NCBI RefSeq assembly: GCF_947493865.1
Contig: NZ_CANLTC010000019.1
Location: 1 to 64,000 of the forward strand
Reading direction: 5' to 3'
From: an uncultured Halomonas sp.
Lineage (GTDB): Bacteria > Pseudomonadota > Gammaproteobacteria > Pseudomonadales > Halomonadaceae
DNA length: 64,000 nt
A program made the position numbers and the translations under genes. Shown one piece after another: positions 1 through 8,097 of the stretch (positions are counted from its first letter, which is position 1; the number at the start of each line of letters is the position of its first letter). Under the pieces are notes generated by a model. That model saw only the letters and a list, made by a program, of their open reading frames with translations, searched no databases and had not been told where the DNA came from.

Positions 1-63
1 TGCACGGGGCGAATGATCAAAAAGTGCTCGCTGGCGGTGATAGGGAAAGTGTCGGCGCCGGCT

Positions 64-411
64 TCACGGATTCAGGTATATCTCAGGTGATATTCGACGC
101 TGATTGTGCTCTATACGTGCTGTGAGTAGGTCGGCGTCCGACGGAAGATTTGCTGGCCCTAGAACTCGCAGTAATATTACTTCATTATCGAAGTCTCTAG
201 TTTGCGATGCCTTCTCAGGGTTTATTGCAGTTGCAATAAGAAAGCTATTGTGCGGGATACCAGCTACGCTTTCTTTCCACGTATCGTTGGTGAGGATACA
301 TGCTTCGCGAAAATGCATCGTATACACATAACCTACGTGATTTTTTTTGTAATCTCCCATTAGAGTAATTAGTGGGCTTCCTTGTGACATCACTTGATCA
401 GTTATGCTCAT
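64..411 (-). CDS. Short ORF resembling the N-terminal barrel of HerA-type ATPases, probably truncated
   Basis: A 115-residue frame starting at ATG 411 with a good ribosome-binding site (AAGGA, 7 nt upstream). The segments GYVYTMHFREACILTND and EVILLRVLGPANLPSDADL resemble the N-terminal HAS-barrel region of HerA/DUF87-type ATPases found in anti-phage operons. HerA proteins are around 500-600 residues with a Walker motif, absent here, so if the identity is right this is a remnant. After the TGA stop the +1 frame stays open to the window edge with GC-rich codons (EAGADTFPITASEH), suggesting a frameshift or a deletion junction. The identity comes from recalled sequence resemblance and is tentative; a small unrelated cargo gene is the alternative. 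Confidence 0.4.
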   Translation of the reverse strand: MSITDQVMSQGSPLITLMGDYKKNHVGYVYTMHFREACILTNDTWKESVAGIPHNSFLIATAINPEKASQTRDFDNEVILLRVLGPANLPSDADLLTARIEHNQRRISPEIYLNP

Positions 412-1047
412 GTGTTTTTCCTTATGGTGAAAGAATATGTAAGAAATATTCGAGACGGATATGAGGTTTAGGGTCAGCAGTATATCAGCAAAGGTAGTGT
501 GCTATCGATATATATAAACGCAGCAATCCCCTATTTTATTACATTTAAAAATTTTCATTAATCCTCGTTTTTTGTAGATTTTGCCGTTTTTATCTGGCGT
601 GCATGTGATACGTTGGAATGAATTACTAGATGACTGTTTGGGGGAGGACGACGAACTTACAGGGGGTCTAAATTCTGCTGCATGAGAGGCTGATGCCATA
701 GCTCTCGTTTTCCTATTCCACACGGTAGGGTATAGATGCGCTTTAATTAGGCTTCTAATACTGTAATTAACATTTACTAATAGAAAAATAAAGAATTTTT
801 TATCGTAGGGTGAAAATAATAAGCCATAAAGAATAGTAATAGATAAAACCCGGCCAAGGCCGGGTTCGTGACGCATACAACAGACGAGACGATCATTGGT
901 CACGATTGGGAAGGCGTCACATTCGCAATGCTACTCATTTGTTCCGATCTCTAAAGGTGAAGAAGGGAGCAAAAAACATAGCAATTCAAAGCAAGACAGA
1001 GCGTCGCAACTTCATGCCTGACGGTTCAGCACCAGATGACGCTTCCT
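412..1047. other. AT-rich intergenic stretch of the transposon
   Basis: Between the short ORF and the end of tniE there is about 640 bp without a convincing gene. It holds the ribosome-binding site of the ORF at 411, the tns operon terminator near 843-866, and otherwise AT-rich sequence. The one longer minus-strand frame (502-903) starts at GTG without a ribosome-binding site, runs through the terminator hairpin and has a low-complexity product, so it is not called. Confidence 0.6.
843..866 (-). terminator. Terminator of the tns operon
   Basis: Inverted repeat AACCCGGCC-AA-GGCCGGGTT (847-866) followed, on the minus strand, by TTTTATCT. It lies about 180 bp past the tniE stop. The U-tract is on the correct side only for leftward transcription. 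Confidence 0.75.
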
Positions 1048-2610
1048 TTAGCGTTTATTGAGGTGGTAGTGCATAGCGGCCTCGCTCAATGGCTGCGCAG
1101 TGCTTCTTCCTTTGAACAAATAATCCGATGGACTACCGGCTGGCAGATACTTGCTGATTGCACCAGGTAGTGGCTCAAGTAGTTCATAGCGCGCGCTGTT
1201 TAGATGGAGGTAGAGACGTGCGTCGGACCATTCCAGGTTCTGCCAGCGTAAAAATCGCACTTGCTTCAGCTGCAATTGATACAGCCGTGAGATACAGGCA
1301 AACAACAGGGCTTGCGCTTCCTGTGGTGTGGGTGAGGCGGTGAGACGACCCAACAGCGTTCTGATGGGCTCCACTAGCCGGCGATCTTCACTGAGATGCC
1401 GTTTTTTTACCTTTGCCGGCGATAACAGCTTTATTTTTTGGGTTTCCCAAGCAAATGCGCTGAAGGTGGACAGAGATGCCCTGTAACCAGGATGTTTTCG
1501 AGTACGGCGTATTACAGCGTCCTCTGGCAACGCTGAAATAGTGGCTACATCGGCTGCTTGCAAGAGGTGAACAGCCGCGCGCAAATGACCTCTAATTGTC
1601 AGTGGTTTGAGCGGCTGATCATCGTCGTTGCGACGCTTGGCCAGCCATTCTTCATAAGCTACAAGATCCAGATGCCACGACTGTTCTCGAGTATCAGCAA
1701 GCATCGCTTCAATGCGGCGTCGTTCAATCATGTTTTCCTGTTCGGCGCAGTCCCACTCGATACCCAGTGTTTCGATCAGGTAGTTGACGATCAGAAAATG
1801 GCGCCGAAGCTCTTCAGCGCCGAACAGATCAAAGAGCGATTGCTGGGTAATGGCGTCGCGTGATGAAAGCGAGCGATCGAGACGTGCAAAAAAGCGTGCG
1901 TATCCGTCAACGCGTTTTGTCATGTTGCCGGCCTGCCAGGGAAGCCCGTCCCACGTACAAAATGCATCGAACAACTCCTGACCCCAAGGCTGCTCGATCA
2001 GCTCACGGTTGAGTTTCACGCGCCGCTCTATCCTGTCCTTCAAAGCGCAATGTGGACAAGGGGCAGTTCCTGTCCCTGGCGTGGGCTGGTGACAGTGCGG
2101 GCATAAATGCGATCGAGGCGCCGACGGATGACATGCTCGACACAAAGGCCGCCCACTTTGATCAAAGCTGTCAATGGCTCGGGAGCGGCGACATATGGCG
2201 CAGGTTGCATGATGAGGTTGCCGACAGGCTTCACAGACGGATTCCAGGATGCCGAGAGCCGGAGCACGCGACAGACGCCGCGAGTGCTTGCCACAACGCG
2301 GGCAGGGGCGCGCTGGGCGCACATGCTGAGAGCATGGCTTGCAAAAGGCGGCATTACCGATTAGGTAATCCGCTCGTGGAAGCGGAGCGTCACAGCGAGC
2401 ACATGTTCGTTCGCGTCTCACACACAGACTACAAACGGGATTTTCCTCACGCCGATGGGCGCGCATCGGTTTGCCACAACGGGTACAGGGCTTTCGCTTG
2501 AATTCCCGCGCATAGCAGGTAGCGCAATACGCACTGCCTTTATAGTGCTTCTTGGCCTTGAGCATATCCCTGCCACACTCGTCGCATTGGGTGCGGGGTA
2601 TACGGCTCAT
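1048..2610 (-). CDS. tniE: TniE-like protein: six N-terminal zinc ribbons and a degenerate tyrosine-recombinase-like C-terminus
   Basis: The 520-residue last gene of the transposition operon; its ATG overlaps the tniQ stop (ATGA). The first 190 residues hold six successive CxxC...CxxC modules: C9/C12-C29/C32, C42/C45-C60/C63, C70/C73-C90/C93, C103/C106-C126/C129, C137/C140-C157/C160 and C170/C173-C185/C188. The C-terminal 190 residues show the hydrophobic pattern of an integrase fold (ALLFACISRLYQLQL, FLRWQNLEW, EPLPGAISKYLP, QPLSEAA). The catalytic arginine context is not canonical, and the chain stops before any HxxR, H or Tyr motif, so it is unlikely to be a recombinase. By position it matches tniE of Tn6022-type elements, whose role is not established to my knowledge. 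A DNA-binding target-recognition partner of TniQ is an inference. Confidence 0.75.
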   Translation of the reverse strand: MSRIPRTQCDECGRDMLKAKKHYKGSAYCATCYAREFKRKPCTRCGKPMRAHRREENPVCSLCVRRERTCARCDAPLPRADYLIGNAAFCKPCSQHVRPARPCPRCGKHSRRLSRAPALGILESVCEACRQPHHATCAICRRSRAIDSFDQSGRPLCRACHPSAPRSHLCPHCHQPTPGTGTAPCPHCALKDRIERRVKLNRELIEQPWGQELFDAFCTWDGLPWQAGNMTKRVDGYARFFARLDRSLSSRDAITQQSLFDLFGAEELRRHFLIVNYLIETLGIEWDCAEQENMIERRRIEAMLADTREQSWHLDLVAYEEWLAKRRNDDDQPLKPLTIRGHLRAAVHLLQAADVATISALPEDAVIRRTRKHPGYRASLSTFSAFAWETQKIKLLSPAKVKKRHLSEDRRLVEPIRTLLGRLTASPTPQEAQALLFACISRLYQLQLKQVRFLRWQNLEWSDARLYLHLNSARYELLEPLPGAISKYLPAGSPSDYLFKGRSTAQPLSEAAMHYHLNKR

Positions 2611-3695
2611 GAGTTCGGGTATCCTGCCAGGTCAAGCAAGTATCGCGCTTTTTCTTGACGATAGCGGACTGGATCACCCCGGCGAAGCCCGCTCAATGGT
2701 TTACCCTTCGCCGGATGTGATGCCTTTTTCCGCTGTCTGCGCTGCCCTTTGGGTAAAGACTCTATCTCGCGAGCAAAGAAATCTGGGACATTGCAGCGTA
2801 TAAATGTTCGCTTAGTAAGGCCGAGTAAGCGGGCGTTTTCGAGGAAGGTGTCGGGCCAATCTCGAAGCCAATGTGCCAGGCTTTCCAATGTGGCCAGTCG
2901 AAGAGGAATCCGCTGATTCTCGAATACATTCTTTTTAGTAGGAAAAGATACTGTCGGTGTCAGACCGAGCTGATAGCGCAGTTGATTGTGTAGGCGTTCA
3001 TTGGCAAGTATGCCCAACAGGGTCCGGACTACCGCAAAGGTTTCAAGGCATCCTGGCGACTGCAAGAACGCTGTGTTCATCGAGCCATCAAGTGTGTCGA
3101 GGAGCTGATGCTGAAGCGCAGCAACAGCATCCGGCACCTGAGTCGGGTGCGTGCCAAGGGATAAAAGCGATGCTTCGCATACGGCGCAACGATCCATTCT
3201 CAACGCCGTACTGCGGTGTGGCATCAAAGAGCCATCACAATGCGGGCAAGCATCTTGCAGCACGTGACCGTGTTCCGGACAAACCACCATAAAGCTCAAA
3301 CGCCAATGACGCGTGAAGAAGACTCCCTGTTCCCGAAAGCAGATCGGGCAATACTGCAAGCCATGTAATGTTCGTGTGCGGTGATATATGCCACAGGCCA
3401 GCAGGAGACGAGCATTACCCTGACAATAATGCTTCACCAGCTGTTGCTCGATGCCGCGTAACGTCATGCGTTCGAGTGTTGGTTCGTCCAGCCCCGCATG
3501 ATGCGACAGCGTGGTTAGCAGCGCATCGGTCGCGCTGCGATCGATGTCTCGCTCCCAAACAGGACAGCCGTGCGTCCAGTAGTTGGTAAAGCGGTACGGC
3601 GTAATGCCGTGCGCAAACGCGGTACGTGCCAACCAGGACGTCAGCGACTCGTCATACTGTGGAGCCAGATGGATGGTCCATTCGCCTCGTATCAC
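2607..3695 (-). CDS. tniD: TniQ/TnsD-family target-selection protein
   Basis: A 362-residue protein starting at GTG 3695, translationally coupled to tnsC (GTGA overlap). The N-terminus has the TniQ pattern DESLTSWL (15-22). It is followed by zinc-binding pairs YCPIC (C116/C119), CPEHG (C139, H142), C150/C153 and C170/C173. TniQ/TnsD proteins recognise the attachment site and recruit the TnsC ATPase. Because the element sits in comM, this protein (perhaps with TniE) is the likely reader of the comM target. It is shorter than Tn7 TnsD (about 500 residues) and closer to the Tn5053/Tn6022 size class. Confidence 0.88.
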   Translation of the reverse strand: MIRGEWTIHLAPQYDESLTSWLARTAFAHGITPYRFTNYWTHGCPVWERDIDRSATDALLTTLSHHAGLDEPTLERMTLRGIEQQLVKHYCQGNARLLLACGIYHRTRTLHGLQYCPICFREQGVFFTRHWRLSFMVVCPEHGHVLQDACPHCDGSLMPHRSTALRMDRCAVCEASLLSLGTHPTQVPDAVAALQHQLLDTLDGSMNTAFLQSPGCLETFAVVRTLLGILANERLHNQLRYQLGLTPTVSFPTKKNVFENQRIPLRLATLESLAHWLRDWPDTFLENARLLGLTKRTFIRCNVPDFFAREIESLPKGQRRQRKKASHPAKGKPLSGLRRGDPVRYRQEKARYLLDLAGYPNS

Positions 3696-4582
3696 AACCT
3701 CAAGGCCTCCTTGCCATAGTCGGAGAGCTTGACCCAGCCGATACCGTCGAGAATTTTCGTATCGATACGCTCGTGACCTTCCCGGATCGCCTTGACGGTG
3801 GCCCGCTTGAGTATGGTGGCAACGCCACCAATGGTGCCGCCACTCATACCGTGCAGCTTGATGGCTATTTCCTTGCTAGCCAGCTGTGAGGGCTCCGCAA
3901 GAGGCAGCCGGCATTCAAAGCTTGCCAGTAGCCGCAGAAAGCTCGTGTCCAGCTGCCAGCGCGGCAAGGCCAGCGGTTCAAACCGGCTGGAAAGCTGCGT
4001 ATCGGTATGCAGCGCCAGAATCGCATCACGGGTTCCCACAGCCACCAGAGGCAACTGCAGTTTGTTGCTCAAGCGTTTCAGCATGCCCAGAAAGTGACGC
4101 TGCTGTTTTGCGCTGCCGTGAAGCACGTTATGGATCTCGTCGATGACCAGCATGCGCGCCTGAACATATGTCAGGATCGAGATGGCCTGATTCTCCTTGC
4201 GCTGCACCGGGTCCGTATCCCGGTGCGCGATCTTCAAGGACAGCAGTAGTTCGGTCCAGAACCGGCCTTCGTTGGGTTCCGAAGGCATCTCCATGACAAT
4301 GACCGGGGCGATGGGGTCGCCCGAGGGTTTGATCTTGACGGGATGGCGTTCCCTGAAACGATCGATCAGTGTGCTCTTGCCATTGCCGCTCTCGCCGACC
4401 AACAGCGTGTTGGGCATACGCGATACCCGCGGATGCGCGAGCATATCGTCCAGGCGCAGCAATACCTCCTTGGCCCGGGGGTAAGTAATCCACTGGGTTT
4501 CTTGCGCGAAATGGACACGATCGTCTGTCGTCCAGGACAGGGTCTCGATAATGTCTGGATTGAGATGTGCAAATGAGGTCAT
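3692..4582 (-). CDS. tniB: TnsC/TniB-like AAA+ ATPase, transposition regulator
   Basis: A 296-residue AAA ATPase. Walker A is GESGNGKST (63-71), Walker B LVIDEIHN (145-152), and a probable arginine finger lies in SSRFE (198-202). TniB/TnsC proteins form ATP-dependent assemblies on DNA that link the target-recognition protein to the transposase and give target immunity. It starts 9 nt after the tnsB stop with a GGGGA ribosome-binding site and overlaps tniQ at its end. Its length is typical of TniB rather than Tn7 TnsC (about 555 residues). Confidence 0.92.
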   Translation of the reverse strand: MTSFAHLNPDIIETLSWTTDDRVHFAQETQWITYPRAKEVLLRLDDMLAHPRVSRMPNTLLVGESGNGKSTLIDRFRERHPVKIKPSGDPIAPVIVMEMPSEPNEGRFWTELLLSLKIAHRDTDPVQRKENQAISILTYVQARMLVIDEIHNVLHGSAKQQRHFLGMLKRLSNKLQLPLVAVGTRDAILALHTDTQLSSRFEPLALPRWQLDTSFLRLLASFECRLPLAEPSQLASKEIAIKLHGMSGGTIGGVATILKRATVKAIREGHERIDTKILDGIGWVKLSDYGKEALRL

Positions 4583-4591
4583 GTCCTTCCC

Positions 4592-6529
4592 CTAGGCGTC
4601 ATCGTCGAACGGCTCGATGGGCTGTGAAAAAATGTCGTTGTCATCGACGGCATCGATAGAAGCGGGTTCTACCGTTGATAAGGGGTCAGGCGACTTGATT
4701 GGATCAATGTCAGGGGCGTGCGCCAATTTTTGCGTTGTGGCAATACGCGTTTTTTGACGTCGCGCCTGCTTGGTCTTCTTGACGGCCTGCTCGACGCGCT
4801 CACGCATCCGATCGATCGTCTCGAAGATGACGTCTTCGTTGACATGGCGCAGCCCTTCTTCGCGAATGCGGCGTGACGCCTCGCGCAGCTCCCACACACT
4901 GATCGCCGGATGGGTGGGGTCGCGGTAGGGTACGGTGTAATAGATCTCGCTCTCGGGATCGAAGAAGTAAATTCGGCTGATGTCGCGGGGGTCACGTCGC
5001 ACGATGAACGTGCGAGCCCGGGATGCGTTCTTGGGATCTTTGGCTCCAATCCAGGGATTGAGCACTTCGTGATAGTAATTGATGCCGTCCAGCTGGATGC
5101 CATAGCGTTGCACGCTACGCGAATACAGCGGCAAGAAATCGAGCTTCAGACGCATGGGGTCCGTGGGTATGGGAGGCATACCCAGCCCTGGCTGACTCGA
5201 GTCGCCGAGAATGCCGAGTTGCCACTTGCGCAGAGGCGGCATCTTCAGCTCCGAATGAGGGCGCTGGTGATAAACCCCGACAATGAACTCCACCAGGTAC
5301 TGCTCGAACTCCCTGAGCGTCAGCGCGGATTCCTTCTCGGAGTTGTACCCATGGCGTTGCCGAGTGTTGGAAAAGGTTGCGCCAGGCAGTTTGCGTATCT
5401 CATTGGCGGCCGTGCCCATATAGCGTTCGATATGGCCACCGTAATGTGGCAGTTTCACCGGCCGCAGATGGAGATCAATTCCATACTGCTCACAGGCACG
5501 CCGCAACATCTTGCCGCGAAATTCCTTGGCGTTGTCCGTATGCAGTACCCGCATCTTGCCCCAGACAGGCCACTCCAGACCCAGTTCAAGCTGGGCCAGG
5601 TAATCGTTCTTGGGCAGGATGGCGTTGGCCACACACAAGCCCACAGAGACGGCGCTGGGTTTTTCCATGCTGACCGCCACGCCCACGATCATGCGCGAGA
5701 AGACATCGATGGCCAGGGTCATCCAGGGACGCCCTAGTGCCAGCCGGTGCTCCTCATCGACCACGATGATGTCGGCTGGGGTGTGATCGACCTGCACCAC
5801 GGCGAGCGGGAAATCCGCGTTGGGGAATGCTCCCCGCAGTGGCGTATAGGTATCCCGCGCCTTGTCACGCAGTCCACGCCGGCGCAAGGCCTCGCGCATC
5901 GAGATTTCCCTGATCCGGTTACGGACGGTGTTGGGATGCGGCGGTGTCAATCCCGCTTGTTTGCACTGCGCCTGGACGGCCGCGATAACATCCCCCGGCT
6001 TGTAGCGCTGCCGGCTCAGGTATAGATCCTCGATCGCCCCATTGATGATCACTTCGAGCTTTTTCTCCAGCCCTCTAGTACCTCGCTTACGTCCACGAGG
6101 GGCAGGGATCAGCGCAGAGATATGTCCGGCATCCTGATACTCCTTGAGCCATTGATACAGGGTGGCCACATGGACGCCATTGTCAGTAGCGATTGCCTCT
6201 GCCTTGTGCCGGGTACGAAAAGGGTCCTCGAGCAAAGGACGAATGGCGGCAAAACGCTGTCGGGCCACTTTCCAGTCCTCGTCCTCGAACGCGGCCAAAT
6301 CCTTTCCCTTGGCCACATCCGTATCATCTCCATCCTCGACACTGCCCACCACATTCTCATCGTGTAGCGGCTGTAACTCGTGTGCGTGCAGCCGGTTCAC
6401 CTCGCCGGTGTCGACATCTTTCGCCAGCAACGTGGCGCTATCCAACAGATGAGTGACGCGGTAGGTCCGTGCATTGGCCATCACGACCGAGCCGGTGGTG
6501 ACCGACAGAAAGGCAGGGGCTGTCATCAT
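4592..6529 (-). CDS. tniA: TnsB/TniA-like DDE transposase
   Basis: A 645-residue transposase of the rve/Mu-type superfamily. The catalytic triad is visible: D248 in QVDHTPAD, D332 in LHTDNAKEF and E368 in HYGGHIERY. An N-terminal winged-helix/HTH region (around 100-210) is expected to bind the end repeats, and a Mu-transposase C-terminal domain follows. The frame extends upstream, but the start at 6529 is preferred: it has GGAG 9-10 nt upstream and forms an ATGA overlap with the tnsA stop. It joins the 3' ends to target DNA, with TnsA making the 5' cuts. Confidence 0.93.
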   Translation of the reverse strand: MMTAPAFLSVTTGSVVMANARTYRVTHLLDSATLLAKDVDTGEVNRLHAHELQPLHDENVVGSVEDGDDTDVAKGKDLAAFEDEDWKVARQRFAAIRPLLEDPFRTRHKAEAIATDNGVHVATLYQWLKEYQDAGHISALIPAPRGRKRGTRGLEKKLEVIINGAIEDLYLSRQRYKPGDVIAAVQAQCKQAGLTPPHPNTVRNRIREISMREALRRRGLRDKARDTYTPLRGAFPNADFPLAVVQVDHTPADIIVVDEEHRLALGRPWMTLAIDVFSRMIVGVAVSMEKPSAVSVGLCVANAILPKNDYLAQLELGLEWPVWGKMRVLHTDNAKEFRGKMLRRACEQYGIDLHLRPVKLPHYGGHIERYMGTAANEIRKLPGATFSNTRQRHGYNSEKESALTLREFEQYLVEFIVGVYHQRPHSELKMPPLRKWQLGILGDSSQPGLGMPPIPTDPMRLKLDFLPLYSRSVQRYGIQLDGINYYHEVLNPWIGAKDPKNASRARTFIVRRDPRDISRIYFFDPESEIYYTVPYRDPTHPAISVWELREASRRIREEGLRHVNEDVIFETIDRMRERVEQAVKKTKQARRQKTRIATTQKLAHAPDIDPIKSPDPLSTVEPASIDAVDDNDIFSQPIEPFDDDA

Positions 6530-7266
6530 GGCTGCGATCTCCTCTGGATGTCGCCAAGGCAGACCATGGGAATGAAAGGCCCGGGATTCTGGCTCCACAT
6601 GAACCCTTCACCGGTGGTAATCCAAATAGGACTTTCCATGGTCAACGGGTGTAGCGGATTGGTATGCACGCGGCCGTTTGCCACCATGTACCACAGGACG
6701 CCTAGCGCAGACATGCGATTTTCCTCGCAGGCGTAGGCTGCTATCAGCAGCGTTTGGGGCGTGGTTTCGCCGAGCATGGCCAGCGTACGTGCCAGATGCG
6801 TAGCGGTGGCGTTGGTGATCTCGTTTCTGGGGTAGTCGCGGTAGGCACGCAGGAACCGAGCATTGTTCAGTACGCAAGAACCACGAATTTCCCGTTCGGT
6901 CACGATATGAAACTGCCAGTCCCTTTCCCTGCAATAACGTAATGCGGCCTGAAATTTGGGTTTGAGCGCCGCCCAGTTGGCGCGCAGATCCTCGCGATAC
7001 TTCACTTCATAAAGCACGGGGGGCTTGCCGTCATCGTAGGTCACCAGCACATCGGGCGTGTACTGACGCCGCTGACCGTGCTTGTTGACGAACCGGATGG
7101 TCAGCGGCTGCTCCTCTACCTCCTCGATGCCCGAACTGAAATCAAGCAACATGAAGAAATCACGTTCCAGAGACGATTCGAAAGCCCGAGCGCGGCCATG
7201 CTGGAAAGCGACCTGGCCGGTCAGGCTCCTTCTGTTGGTACCGATGATCCTAACGGGGCTGCCCAT
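6526..7266 (-). CDS. tniC: TnsA-like endonuclease (TniC)
   Basis: A 246-residue protein with the restriction-like fold signature of heteromeric Tn7-type transposases. E34 lies in FESSLERDF, D72 in YTPDVLV, and E87-x-K89 in YEVKYRED. TnsA cuts the 5' strands at the transposon ends, which gives cut-and-paste transposition without a cointegrate. It is the first gene of the operon, closest to the comM junction; its start codon abuts an end repeat (7269-7290), suggesting control by transposase binding. In Tn6022 nomenclature it is tniC. Confidence 0.9.
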   Translation of the reverse strand: MGSPVRIIGTNRRSLTGQVAFQHGRARAFESSLERDFFMLLDFSSGIEEVEEQPLTIRFVNKHGQRRQYTPDVLVTYDDGKPPVLYEVKYREDLRANWAALKPKFQAALRYCRERDWQFHIVTEREIRGSCVLNNARFLRAYRDYPRNEITNATATHLARTLAMLGETTPQTLLIAAYACEENRMSALGVLWYMVANGRVHTNPLHPLTMESPIWITTGEGFMWSQNPGPFIPMVCLGDIQRRSQP

Positions 7267-7268
7267 AA

Positions 7269-7405
7269 TCCAGTCGCCTATATAGTTGTGAAAATGCTAT
7301 CCAGTCGCTTAATTTTGTGTTATTCAGTCGTATAAAATTTTGTCAAAAAGGACGCTAGCCCTTGATTCATTATACCACCAGTCGTTGTTTTAGATGGAAT
7401 TCACA
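7269..7405. repeat. Transposon end with four TnsB-type binding repeats
   Basis: Four copies of an about 22-bp repeat with a CAGTCG core (7271-7276, 7302-7307, 7325-7330, 7379-7384) point the same way. Two or three are followed by AT-rich sequence ending in TTGTG or TTTGT. The array ends in ACA at 7403-7405, which is TGT at the 5' terminus when read into the element, as in other Tn7-family ends. The outermost core is about 20 bp from the terminus. The innermost copy abuts the tnsA start codon. Confidence 0.8.
7319..7346 (-). promoter_or_regulatory. Candidate promoter of the tns operon
   Basis: On the minus strand TTGACA (7346-7341) is followed after 16 nt by AATAAC (7324-7319), about 50 nt before the tnsA start. 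The whole promoter overlaps the end repeat at 7321-7343, so transposase binding should compete with RNA polymerase. The -35 is perfect but the -10 is weak. Confidence 0.45.
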
Positions 7406-7410
7406 GCGGC
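7406..7410. repeat. Presumed 5-bp target-site duplication GCGGC
   Basis: The five bases just outside the terminal ACA complete the comM reading frame: with one upstream base the codons read Gly-Gly-Ser-Lys-Pro, as expected in ComM. The sequence resembles the ACCGC/GCGGT duplication I recall for AbaR islands in comM. The partner copy is outside the window, so duplication is inferred. Confidence 0.65.
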
Positions 7411-8097
7411 TCGAAACCCCGCCCCGGCGAGATATCCCTGGCGCATCACGGCGTATTGTTCCTGGATGAGTTGCCGCAATTCGACCGCAGCGTACTCGAG
7501 GTGATGCGTGAGCCGCTTGAGTCGGGGCGCATCCATATCGCCCGGGCCAGTCATCAGCGCTGTTTTCCAGCCAGCTTTCAGCTGGTGGCGGCAATGAACC
7601 CGTGCCCCTGTGGCCATCTCGGCGATCCTCGCCAGGCCTGCGTCTGTACCCAGGCCCAGATACAGCGCTATCAGTCACGCCTGTCCGGGCCCTTGCTCGA
7701 TCGTATCGACTTGCAGGTAGAAGTCCCGGCCCTGCCCGCGGATCAACTGACCTCTCCCTCTACGGGTGAAAGTTCGGCAGCGGTACGGGAACGGGTGTTG
7801 GCGGCGCGTCAGCGCCAACAGGCCCGCGGTGCCCTCAATGCCCGCCTGCCGGGGCGAGAACTGGAAGCTGCCTGCGCCCTGGGCAGCGATGAGCGTGCTT
7901 GGCTGGCAGATGTGCTGACCCGGCTCAAACTCTCTGCCCGCGCCTATCACCGCGTGCTGCGCGTCGCCCTGACCCTGGCGGACCTGGCCGGCGAGTCGCG
8001 CCCCACCCGGGCGCATCTCATGGAAGCCATAGGTTATCGACAGCTCGACCGTTTACGCGGTACCAATACTGAACCAAAAACCCAAGAGAACATTTGA
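7406..8097 (+). pseudogene. comM: comM (yifB), C-terminal part, interrupted by the transposon
   Basis: The frame reads GGC-TCG-AAA into KPRPGEISLAHHGVLFLDEL and on through AAMNPCPCGHLGD, RLSGPLLDRIDLQVEVP and the Mg-chelatase-like C-terminal helices. This is the second half of ComM, a hexameric AAA+ helicase that drives branch migration during natural transformation. Walker B (VLFLDEL) is retained, while the Walker A half lies beyond the transposon. About 230 of roughly 500 residues are present, with no start codon or ribosome-binding site of their own. The stop overlaps the ATG of the next gene. Confidence 0.92.

Larger units (their letters stand above)
1..7405 (-). mobile_element. Tn7-family transposon, Tn6022/AbaR-like, one end only
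   Basis: A leftward operon encodes TnsA-like nuclease, DDE transposase, AAA ATPase, TniQ and a zinc-ribbon protein. This is the tniCABDE gene set and order of Tn6022/AbaR elements, which target comM in Acinetobacter. The right boundary is placed at 7405: read from the junction inward the element starts TGTGAATTCC, it carries four CAGTCG-core repeats, and comM coding sequence resumes at 7406. The left boundary lies before position 1, so cargo content and total size are unknown. The DNA from about 64 to 1040 is visibly more AT-rich than the transposition genes. Gene identities are well supported; assignment to the Tn6022 lineage rests on gene order and the comM target. Confidence 0.9.

Noticed and set aside
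502..903. A 133-codon minus-strand ORF in the AT-rich part of the transposon.
   Set aside because: It begins at GTG without a ribosome-binding site, reads through the tns terminator hairpin and gives a low-complexity, unrecognisable product.
7271..7384. CAGTCG repeats as a possible CRISPR-like array.
   Set aside because: The repeats are short and degenerate with irregular spacing (31, 23 and 54 bp) and end at a transposon terminus, which fits transposase sites and not CRISPR repeats.
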